From NCBI GenBank assembly GCA_035654795.1, contig DASRWC010000011.1, positions 15,587 through 79,586 on the forward strand: a DNA stretch of 64,000 bases, in the 5' to 3' direction. This document shows positions 1-7,193 of this stretch, in pieces. The notes beneath the pieces were generated by a model. It saw only the letters and a program-made list of their open reading frames with translations. It ran no database searches and was not told the DNA's origin. Origin of the DNA: JAAYLC01 sp035654795 (GTDB lineage: Bacteria > Bacteroidota > Bacteroidia > Flavobacteriales > Flavobacteriaceae). How positions within the stretch are numbered: the first letter of the stretch is position 1; each line of letters starts with the position of its first letter. Made by a program: the position numbers and the translations under genes.

Positions 1-2
1 AG

Positions 3-1847
3 CGCGTGTATGTAGCCCCGGGAGAGCACGATGAATTCTACGGATTTATGTCAGGAGGATTTAGTGGTCAACTGGGAGTTTACGGACTTCCATCAGGGAG
101 ATTGTTAAAAGTGCTTCCGGTATTTTCTCAAAACCCTGAAAACGGTTGGGGATATACAGAAGAAACTAAGCCAATGCTTAATACTTCTTTCGGATTTGTG
201 CCTTGGGATGACTCTCACCACCCTGATATCTCCCAGACAAATGGTGTACTTGATGGACGATGGATTTTCATCAACGGAAACAACACCCCACGTATCGCCA
301 GATTGAGTCTTGAAAGCTTTAGAACCGAAGAAATTATTGAGATTCCTAACTCTGCCGGTAACCACAGCTCCTCATTCATTACTGAAAATACAGAATATGT
401 GGTAGCCGGTACTCGTTTCTCTGTTCCCGTTCCTCAGAAAGATATGTCTATTAAAGAGTATAAAGGAAACTTTAAAGGAGCTCTTACCTTTATCGCGGTT
501 GACCAAGAAACCGGAAGAATGAATATTAAATTCCAGCTAATGATGCCCGGATTTAACTATGACCTTTCTCACCCCGGACGCGACAAGAGCCACGGCTGGT
601 TCTTCTTTACAACCTATAACACTGAGGAAGCTCATACACTTCTTGAAGTAAACGCTTCTCAAAACGATAAAGACTATATCGCAGCTGTTAACTGGAAGAA
701 AATTGAAGAGTACGTGAACAACGGTGGAGGAACAAAAACCAAAACCCGTTATGCACATAACGTAATGGATGCAAGTACCCATATGGCTACTTCTACAATT
801 AAAGAAGAAGTTTTACAAGTAGATCCGCTTGAAGTACCGGGAGCTGTATATTTCCTTCCAACTCCAAAGTCACCACACGGTTGTGACGTGGACCCAACAG
901 GAGAATATATTATAGGAAACGGAAAACTTTCTGCTGACTTGACTGTTCACAGCTTCAGCAAAATGATTGATGCTATTGAAAACAAGAAGTTTGATGGAGA
1001 AGCCTACGGAATTCCAATTCTAAAGTTTGACGAGATTGTTGCAGGTGTTGTAAAACAACCCGGTCTTGGTCCACTCCACACAGAGTTTGATGACAAAGGA
1101 AACGCTTATACCACTTTCTTTATCTCTTCTGAAGTTGTAAAATGGAAAGTTGGAAGCTGGGAAGTATTAGACCGTCAGCCTGTTTATTACTCAGTAGGTC
1201 ACGGAATGATTCCGGGAGGAAACTCACGCAAGCCATTCGGAAAATATTTTGTAGCGCTTAACAAGATTACAAAAGACAGATATTTGCCTACAGGACCTGA
1301 GTTAACCCAGTCTGCGCAGTTATTTGACATTAGCGGAGAGAAAATGGAGTTACTGTTAGATTTCCCAACTATTGGAGAGCCTCACTACGCAGCCGGTATC
1401 CCTGCTGAACTTGTAGCACCAAAATCCAGACAGATTTATAGACTTAATGAGAATAAACACCCATATGCAACATTGTCTGATGCTGATGCACGCGTTGAGA
1501 GAAAAGGAAATGAAGTTCATGTCTATATGGGAATGATTCGAAGCCACTTTAATCCGGATAATATTGAAGGAATTAAAGTAGGAGATAAAGTTTACTTCCA
1601 CGTGACAAACCACGAGCAAGACTTTGACGTACCTCACGGATTTGCAGTAATTGGAGCCAACAATGCCGAGATGCTGATTATGCCGGGTGCTACTGAAACA
1701 TTGTTGTGGGAACCAAAAGAAGTTGGGGTATGGCCATTCTATTGTACCGATTTCTGTTCTGCGCTTCACCAGGAAATGCAAGGATATATTCGAGTGAGCC
1801 CTGCAGATTCTAACATCCAGTTATCTTGGAGCTTAGGAGAAGATTAG
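3..1847 (+). CDS. nosZ: Nitrous oxide reductase, clade II type (5' end outside window)
   Basis: Terminal enzyme of denitrification, reducing N2O to N2 in the periplasm. The reading frame is open to the left edge, so the N-terminus and export signal are missing; the GTG at position 6 is only an internal Val codon. About 614 residues remain. A seven-bladed propeller region carries the CuZ-type His pair (DSHHP, near residue 71). A C-terminal cupredoxin domain has the complete CuA site: His in DVPHGF, then Cys580, Cys584, His588 and Met591 (numbered from position 6). The downstream order membrane protein-nosL-nosD-nosF-nosY, with no nosR or nosX seen, fits the clade II clusters of Bacteroidota. 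Ends at TAG before two tandem hairpins. Identification is very secure. Confidence 0.97.
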   Translation, partial: RVYVAPGEHDEFYGFMSGGFSGQLGVYGLPSGRLLKVLPVFSQNPENGWGYTEETKPMLNTSFGFVPWDDSHHPDISQTNGVLDGRWIFINGNNTPRIARLSLESFRTEEIIEIPNSAGNHSSSFITENTEYVVAGTRFSVPVPQKDMSIKEYKGNFKGALTFIAVDQETGRMNIKFQLMMPGFNYDLSHPGRDKSHGWFFFTTYNTEEAHTLLEVNASQNDKDYIAAVNWKKIEEYVNNGGGTKTKTRYAHNVMDASTHMATSTIKEEVLQVDPLEVPGAVYFLPTPKSPHGCDVDPTGEYIIGNGKLSADLTVHSFSKMIDAIENKKFDGEAYGIPILKFDEIVAGVVKQPGLGPLHTEFDDKGNAYTTFFISSEVVKWKVGSWEVLDRQPVYYSVGHGMIPGGNSRKPFGKYFVALNKITKDRYLPTGPELTQSAQLFDISGEKMELLLDFPTIGEPHYAAGIPAELVAPKSRQIYRLNENKHPYATLSDADARVERKGNEVHVYMGMIRSHFNPDNIEGIKVGDKVYFHVTNHEQDFDVPHGFAVIGANNAEMLIMPGATETLLWEPKEVGVWPFYCTDFCSALHQEMQGYIRVSPADSNIQLSWSLGED

Positions 1848-1866
1848 TAAGTTAGTTTTTGGTTGT

Positions 1867-1899
1867 GAAAATACTAGATTGGTGATTGGTAGTATTTTC
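1867..1899 (+). terminator. First intercistronic hairpin after nosZ
   Basis: A perfect 9-bp inverted repeat (1867-1875 with 1891-1899, GAAAATACT/AGTATTTTC) with a 15-nt loop starts 20 bases after the nosZ stop. It has no U-run, so it may stabilise mRNA or attenuate rather than fully terminate. Confidence 0.5.
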
Positions 1900-1902
1900 A
1901 TT

Positions 1903-1935
1903 GAAGGCGGAGGTTGGTTGATTTCCTCCGCCTTC
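1903..1935 (+). terminator. Second intercistronic hairpin after nosZ (attenuator-like)
   Basis: A perfect 11-bp GC-rich stem (1903-1913 with 1925-1935, GAAGGCGGAGG/CCTCCGCCTTC) with an 11-nt loop. It is followed by an A-rich rather than U-rich tract. It lies between nosZ and the rest of the nos cluster, so partial termination or 3'-end protection of the nosZ message is the likely role. Confidence 0.6.
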
Positions 1936-2042
1936 TAAAACCAAAAAAAATAAAAAAAACGACCATAATATTTAAAGCTCTACAACCTAAACCTTAGTAA
2001 TTAATTGCGCCGAAGTATTTGCTTCGACCACAAAACACTGAT

Positions 2043-2678
2043 ATGAAAAAAGCAGGATTATTAATGATTGTGGGATCCCTTCTTCTATTGGGATTATTCA
2101 AATTTCCATTATGGAACATTATGCTAGGTGCACCGCAATATCCGGATCCTCTGGGAATGGACATTTATATAGAAGGTATTAAAGGAGTAAAAGAATTTGA
2201 TATTCAAAACATCGACGGTTTAAATCACTATATCGGGATGAAAACAATCCCCAAAAACCACGAGATGTGGGAGTTTTCCGTGTTCCCGAAGGTAATCATG
2301 GGAATGGTAGCTCTAGGTGTAATTATCGGAATCCTTGGATTCATCGGAAAGGTAAGCTATAAATGGTTTCTAGGATGGTTTATTTTAATGTCTGTTTTAG
2401 GCATTCTAGGAATGTATGATTTTAATGCGTGGTTAACTGATTATGGATCCAATTTAGATCCTCACGCAATTATGAGTTATACAAAACCTGACGGAACCCC
2501 TATGACTTACAAACCACCTCTTATCGGTTATCAGAAAATGCTCAATTTTGATGTGGATTCATGGCCTGCTTTAGGAGGATATTTAATGATGGCAGGGATG
2601 GCTTTGGTTTTTTTATCTTATTTTGTAGGAAAATCAGAGTACAAGAAGAAAGAAAAATTTAAACCCGCAATGGCATGA
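2043..2678 (+). CDS. Integral membrane protein of the nos cluster (NosB candidate)
   Basis: Predicted 211-residue inner-membrane protein with about four transmembrane segments (roughly 4-22, 83-102, 108-125, 177-195). A hydrophilic stretch between the first two contains a His/Met-rich motif (NHYIGMK, then KNHEMW, residues 61-76). The ATG at 2043 was chosen over a TTG at 2019 because the TTG version adds eight polar residues before the hydrophobic start. It sits between nosZ and nosL and overlaps nosL by 4 bases (ATGA), so it should be cotranslated with it. Clade II nos clusters commonly carry a membrane protein called NosB at this position. Function is not established here; electron transfer, copper handling or NosZ maturation are possibilities. 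Confidence 0.7.
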   Translation: MKKAGLLMIVGSLLLLGLFKFPLWNIMLGAPQYPDPLGMDIYIEGIKGVKEFDIQNIDGLNHYIGMKTIPKNHEMWEFSVFPKVIMGMVALGVIIGILGFIGKVSYKWFLGWFILMSVLGILGMYDFNAWLTDYGSNLDPHAIMSYTKPDGTPMTYKPPLIGYQKMLNFDVDSWPALGGYLMMAGMALVFLSYFVGKSEYKKKEKFKPAMA

Positions 2679-3115
2679 CCCGACTTTCAGTTTTTTTAAT
2701 CGGAATAACTACTTTGCTTCTCACTGCTTGTGAAGTAGCACCGGAAAAAATAGAGTATGGAACAGATGCTTGCAGTTATTGTGACATGACAATAGTTGAT
2801 CCAAAACACGCTTCACAAGTGGTCACTAAAAAAGGAAAAAATTATAAATATGATGCCGTGGAATGTATGGTTCATCATCTTCAGGATGCTTTGGCTGATC
2901 AGCCCATAGCTCTAACTCTCGTTGCCGATTTTGATAATCCCGGAGAATTGACAGATGCAGCCAAAGCCGGGTATTTGGTCAGTGAGGAGATAAAAAGCCC
3001 AATGGGGGCAAATCTGGCATCTTTTAAAAACGAGGAAAAAGCAAAAGCTGCTCAGCAGCTGTACAATGGAAAAACTTATTCCTGGAGCACCATCCGGGAA
3101 CATTTAAAGCTCTAA
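2675..3115 (+). CDS. nosL: NosL copper-binding lipoprotein
   Basis: Periplasmic copper(I) chaperone thought to supply copper for NosZ cofactor assembly. A lipoprotein signal peptide ends in LLTAC with the lipidated Cys19. It is followed by the family motif CSYCDM (Cys33, Cys36, Met38), which fits a Cu(I) site. The 146-residue length is slightly short of typical NosL but the C-terminal NosL fold region is present. The start overlaps the preceding membrane protein gene by 4 bases. Confidence 0.9.
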   Translation: MTRLSVFLIGITTLLLTACEVAPEKIEYGTDACSYCDMTIVDPKHASQVVTKKGKNYKYDAVECMVHHLQDALADQPIALTLVADFDNPGELTDAAKAGYLVSEEIKSPMGANLASFKNEEKAKAAQQLYNGKTYSWSTIREHLKL

Positions 3116-3153
3116 ATCAACCAAAAAAAGAGCCAATCACAAAAAAAAAATAA

Positions 3154-4407
3154 ATGGACCTAAATCATTTTGCTTTTATCCTTTTCCTGATAATCGGAGG
3201 AAATGGCGGATTTGCAAAAACGATTACAGTTTGTTCTTCTTGCGAAGTCAAGACCATAAAACAAGCTCTTGAATTGGCTTCTGACGGCGACACGATCCTC
3301 GTGAAGCCCGGAATATATAAAGAAGCGAATATCAAAATCAACAAATCCATTTCACTCATAGGAGAAGGAAAGCCCACCATAGACGGAGAAGAAAAGGGAG
3401 AAATAATAACCATAGGAGCTCCCCATGTAACTGTTGACGGATTTCTTATTAAAAACGTAGGAAACAGTTTCACTAAAGATTATGCAGCCGTACGCATTGC
3501 AAACACCTCCGGATTTACCATCCAAAATTTAGAACTAAACAATCTATATTTCGGAATTTATCTTCAAAAAGCTGAAGATGGTAAGGTTCTGAACAACATT
3601 ATCAAAGGTGACGCACAAAGCGAATTCAATTCCGGAAATGGGATTCATCTTTGGAAATCGTCTAAAGTAGAGATTGCAGGAAATGATGTGCAGCGCGTGA
3701 GAGATGGGATCTATCTAGAGTTTTCAGATCAAGTTCACATTAGCAACAACACGAGTAAGTATAATGTAAGGTACGGATTGCACTTTATGTTTAGCAATAA
3801 CAATTATGCTCGTGACAATTATTTCGAGACTAATGGGGCCGGTATTGCGCTTATGTTTTCTCGAGACATGGAATTGACAGGAAATGTCATTAGAAAAAAT
3901 TGGGGAACAGCTGCTTATGGTGTACTTCTTAAAGAAATAAATAATGCCGTAATAGCCTACAATACTTTTGAACTGAACACAGTGGCCGTTACCGTTGATG
4001 TTAGTACCAACATTGATTATTTTCATAATGATTTTATAAGCAACGGATACGGACTTCGCATTCGAGGTGCTTCTTATAACTCGAAAATCAATAACAACAA
4101 TTTTCTTTATAACTCCTTTGATTTAGCATATAACGGTAAGCTTAATGGCAATAATTTTGACGGAAATTACTGGAGTGGATACACCGGATATGACCTTGAC
4201 AGAAATGGTATTGGAGATGTACCTTATAGGCCGGTGAAGCTTTTTTCTTATGTAGTCAATAGATCCTCACAGGCAATTATCTTGATGAGAAGCCTGTTTA
4301 TTGACATTATCGATTTTTCTGAAAAGGTCTCACCAATTTTTACACCGGACAATTTGTTCGATGAAAAACCTAAAATGAAAAAAATCAACCATGATCGAAA
4401 TAAATAA
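3154..4407 (+). CDS. nosD: NosD periplasmic copper-site maturation protein
   Basis: Periplasmic right-handed beta-helix protein required with the NosFY ABC transporter for building the NosZ copper centres. The N-terminus is a Sec-type signal ending near GGFAK, followed by a CSSC pair (Cys27, Cys30). Residues ~40-330 are repeating Asn-rich turns typical of CASH/pectate-lyase-like helices (for example NNIIKG, SNNNYARDNYF). A C-terminal NYWSGYTGYDLDRNGIGD block is diagnostic of NosD. It overlaps nosF by 17 bases, indicating coupled translation. The length of 417 residues is normal. Confidence 0.93.
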   Translation: MDLNHFAFILFLIIGGNGGFAKTITVCSSCEVKTIKQALELASDGDTILVKPGIYKEANIKINKSISLIGEGKPTIDGEEKGEIITIGAPHVTVDGFLIKNVGNSFTKDYAAVRIANTSGFTIQNLELNNLYFGIYLQKAEDGKVLNNIIKGDAQSEFNSGNGIHLWKSSKVEIAGNDVQRVRDGIYLEFSDQVHISNNTSKYNVRYGLHFMFSNNNYARDNYFETNGAGIALMFSRDMELTGNVIRKNWGTAAYGVLLKEINNAVIAYNTFELNTVAVTVDVSTNIDYFHNDFISNGYGLRIRGASYNSKINNNNFLYNSFDLAYNGKLNGNNFDGNYWSGYTGYDLDRNGIGDVPYRPVKLFSYVVNRSSQAIILMRSLFIDIIDFSEKVSPIFTPDNLFDEKPKMKKINHDRNK

Positions 4408-5101
4408 TCTATATAAAAAATTTGGAAAGAATGAGGTGCTTAAAGGCATTGATCTTTCAATAAAAAAGGGAGGGATTTTTGCGGTTTTAGGCCCTAACGG
4501 CTCAGGAAAAACTACTTTAATCAAATCAATACTCGGAATGGTAATACCTAATTCCGGAGAGATTTTGGTAAATGGAGTTGCTTCAAAAAACAATTATAAA
4601 TATCGAGATAAAATTGATTATCTGCCTCAAATTGCCAATTTTCCCGAAAACCTGAAGGTAAAGGAACTCATTGCAATGATTAAAGATCTTCGGAATTCGA
4701 AGACAGATAACGATGTAGAACTCATTGATATATTTAAGCTTGAGCCTTTCTTGGACAAGAAGCTCGTAAATTTATCCGGTGGAACCAAGCAAAAAGTTAA
4801 TCTGGTCTTGACCTTTATGTTTGATAGCCCGATAATGATTCTCGATGAGCCAACTAATGGTCTGGATCCTATTTCTCATCTACGTTTAAAGGAATTGATC
4901 TTTAGAGAGAAGACCAAGGGTAAGACCATTTTGGTTACTTCTCATATTCTAAATTTTGTAGAAGAGATTGCCGATGAGATTGTCTTCCTGTTGGAAGGGA
5001 AAATTTATTTTAAAGGAAGTACGTCCGAGCTTAAATCTCAGACAGGTCAGCCCGATTTTGAACACGCAATAGCCTCAATTTTATCCTCATCCTATGCTTA
5101 A
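4391..5101 (+). CDS. nosF: NosF ABC transporter ATPase
   Basis: Cytoplasmic ATPase subunit of the NosFY transporter that works with NosD. Walker A is GPNGSGKTT (residues 34-42), the ABC signature is LSGGTKQK (128-135) and Walker B is MILDEP (149-154), followed by an H-loop His in TSHIL. The length of 236 residues is normal for a single nucleotide-binding domain. It overlaps both nosD (17 bases) and nosY (8 bases), so the three are translationally linked. Confidence 0.94.
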   Translation: MIEINNLYKKFGKNEVLKGIDLSIKKGGIFAVLGPNGSGKTTLIKSILGMVIPNSGEILVNGVASKNNYKYRDKIDYLPQIANFPENLKVKELIAMIKDLRNSKTDNDVELIDIFKLEPFLDKKLVNLSGGTKQKVNLVLTFMFDSPIMILDEPTNGLDPISHLRLKELIFREKTKGKTILVTSHILNFVEEIADEIVFLLEGKIYFKGSTSELKSQTGQPDFEHAIASILSSSYA

Positions 5102-5876
5102 GATATTAAAATATAGTTTCTTCGATTTAATGCGAAGCCGTTGGAGCTACGTATATTTCCTGTTCTACTTGTTATTGGGCATTGTTTTACTTTTTCTTAA
5201 TGACGATTTACCCAAAGCAGTAATTACTTTGATGAACGTTATCATCATTCTTGTTCCTCTGATCGGGACCATTTTTGGAGTGATGTATTATTACAACTCG
5301 AGAGAATTTACAGAATTACTTTTAGCACAGCCCGTGAAACGAAGTTCTATCTTCCTGGGTCAATATTTTGGAGTGGCTACCTCACTGGCTATGAGTTTAA
5401 TTATCGGATTGGGAGTCCCCTTTGTTTTTTACGGAATTTTTTACAGTGATGCTATCTGGGACTTTGTCCTTTTATTGGTTACCGGAGGATTTCTCACCTT
5501 CATTTTCACGGCTCTGGCTTTCGTAATTGCTTTAGCCAACGAAAATCGAATTAAAGGATTTGGTTATGCCATACTTGTATGGTTATTATTGGCGGTGATC
5601 TATGATGGATTGTTCCTGATGTCGTTATTGTATTTTGAGGATTATCCTTTGGATAAGTTTTCTTTGATTGCCACCATGTTCAATCCTGTGGACCTTTCCC
5701 GCGTGCTGATTCTGTTAAAATTGGATATTTCGGCACTTCTAGGATATACCGGAGCAGTTTTTCATAAATTCTTCGGAACAAATTTAGGATTGATTCTGTC
5801 TGTGACCATGCTTACCTTATGGGTAGCAATTCCAACCTTTTTTATCTGGAGAATCTCAAAAAAGAAAGATTTTTAA
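5094..5876 (+). CDS. nosY: NosY ABC transporter permease
   Basis: Inner-membrane permease of the NosDFY maturation system, 260 residues with about six hydrophobic segments (first ~20-35, last ~235-252). The loop FTELLLAQPVKRSS after TM2 matches the cytoplasmic coupling-helix region of ABC-2/NosY permeases. It is the last gene of the nos cluster in this window; inverted repeats follow it before a convergent gene. Confidence 0.93.
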   Translation: MLKILKYSFFDLMRSRWSYVYFLFYLLLGIVLLFLNDDLPKAVITLMNVIIILVPLIGTIFGVMYYYNSREFTELLLAQPVKRSSIFLGQYFGVATSLAMSLIIGLGVPFVFYGIFYSDAIWDFVLLLVTGGFLTFIFTALAFVIALANENRIKGFGYAILVWLLLAVIYDGLFLMSLLYFEDYPLDKFSLIATMFNPVDLSRVLILLKLDISALLGYTGAVFHKFFGTNLGLILSVTMLTLWVAIPTFFIWRISKKKDF

Positions 5877-5881
5877 AACAG

Positions 5882-5901
5882 GATGTTTTAGCAAGAACAT
5901 C
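5882..5901 (+). terminator. Small hairpin after nosY
   Basis: Inverted repeat GATGTT/AACATC (5882-5887 with 5896-5901) with an 8-nt loop, 6 bases after the nosY stop. A weak structure that may act together with the next hairpin. Confidence 0.3.
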
Positions 5902-5924
5902 TCTCCATATTAGAACAAAATAAA

Positions 5925-5958
5925 AGAAGGCCGGTAGATTATTTCTATTCAGCCTTCT
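5925..5958 (+). terminator. Hairpin terminator candidate for the nos cluster
   Basis: Inverted repeat AGAAGGC/GCCTTCT (5925-5931 with 5952-5958) with a 20-nt loop, in the gap between convergent nosY and the M23 peptidase gene. No strong U-run, so confidence is moderate. Confidence 0.4.
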
Positions 5959-6054
5959 GCATATTTAGGTATTCCTGTATTTGTTTAGTCAATTTTATTT
6001 AACAGGGCTTCAGCCAAAGACCTCTAACAAATTCAGGAAGTCTCGTTTTTATTT

Positions 6055-7032
6055 TTAATCCATGGACTGGTTTTCTTGTTGTGATTGGATTAACATAGCT
6101 GCATATTCCTCGGCGCTCAAACTTCCATAATAAAAATCCATCGGGTTCATTCGCATATCGTCTTTAAAAACCTCATAGTGCAGGTGCGGACCACTGCTGC
6201 GCCCGGTACTTCCTACGAATCCGATAATATCCCCTCTTTTTACCTTTTGTCCTACTTTCACATTATACTTATACAAATGCCCGTAAAGGCTTTGATATCC
6301 ATAACCGTGATCAATGATCACGTGGTTTCCGTATCCTGAAGCCTTGTTGTCGGCGCGCACCACTTTTCCTTCTCCTGTGGCATAAATCGGAGTTCCACGC
6401 GGGGCGCTAAAATCCATTCCGTAGTGAAACTTCTTGGCTTTAGTGAACGGGTCTGCTCGGTATCCATATCCGGAGGCCATGCGGTTCATGTCTTCATTTT
6501 TAATAGGTTGAATGGCAGGGATTGCCGCTAGAAGTTTTTCTTTGTTTGCAGCTAATTCTGTGATTTCGTCAAGAGATTTGGATTGGACCACAATCTGTTT
6601 TGTAAGGATGTCAATGTTTTTAGCGATGTTTATTATAAGTTTTGAATTATCAAATCCTTCCAGCTCTTGATATCGGTTTACTCCCCCAAATCCAGCTTTT
6701 CTTTGTTCTTCCGGAATGGGGTTTGTCTCAAAATAAGTGCGGTACAAGGTATTATCGCGTTCTTCTAATTCTGATAAAACAATCTGCGCTTGATTCACCT
6801 TTTTGCTCAATAATTCAAATTGGAGCTGCATATTGTCCAATTCCCTTTGCAAGGCCAATTCTTTTGGTGTGCGTACCATTGGAAGGTTGAGGTAAATGAT
6901 CAGCAGTAAAAAACCGCTGAGCAGCATTCCTAAAACAGTAAAGATCACAATGCGGGTGCGCCGGCCTTTCTTTCTTTCTATTTTTCGATAGGATAGGGTG
7001 TCACTATCGTAATAATATTTAACCTTAGACAT
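6055..7032 (-). CDS. Membrane-anchored M23 family metallopeptidase
   Basis: Predicted cell-wall endopeptidase, 325 residues from the ATG at 7032; an upstream in-frame ATG at 7062 adds ten polar residues and lies in the promoter region. Domains: short basic cytoplasmic tail, one transmembrane helix (~28-51), a coiled-coil periplasmic linker (~60-170), then a LytM/M23 domain. The zinc residues are visible as His203 and Asp207 (HYGMD) and the HLH motif (His283, His285). All catalytic positions are present, so it is probably active. Divergent from alaS with a 161-bp shared control region. Confidence 0.88.
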   Translation of the reverse strand: MSKVKYYYDSDTLSYRKIERKKGRRTRIVIFTVLGMLLSGFLLLIIYLNLPMVRTPKELALQRELDNMQLQFELLSKKVNQAQIVLSELEERDNTLYRTYFETNPIPEEQRKAGFGGVNRYQELEGFDNSKLIINIAKNIDILTKQIVVQSKSLDEITELAANKEKLLAAIPAIQPIKNEDMNRMASGYGYRADPFTKAKKFHYGMDFSAPRGTPIYATGEGKVVRADNKASGYGNHVIIDHGYGYQSLYGHLYKYNVKVGQKVKRGDIIGFVGSTGRSSGPHLHYEVFKDDMRMNPMDFYYGSLSAEEYAAMLIQSQQENQSMD

Positions 7033-7046
7033 GCGTTGAAATTTGC

Positions 7047-7054
7047 TATTTTTG
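7047..7054 (+). promoter_or_regulatory. Predicted -7 box for alaS
   Basis: TATTTTTG matches the Bacteroidota -7 consensus TAnnTTTG and is followed by GCACC, as at the typA promoter (30594). No clear -33 TTG is seen. It lies 139 bases before the alaS ATG, giving a long leader that starts with a small hairpin (7054-7070). Confidence 0.5.
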
Positions 7055-7090
7055 CACCGCAAATCGGTGCGAAAAAAGGTAACGGACTTA

Positions 7091-7098
7091 CAAATATA
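7091..7098 (-). promoter_or_regulatory. Predicted -7 box for the M23 peptidase gene
   Basis: The minus strand reads TATATTTG, a full match to TAnnTTTG, about 60 bases upstream of the peptidase start. Confidence 0.45.
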
Positions 7099-7193
7099 AA
7101 AATTGTTCCAAACGAACCTTCCCGATTGGTTTTTAATAAAAGTTTAAAATTTCGATTTCTCGGGGATTCACCCCATTTAATTTTAGTTAGCAT

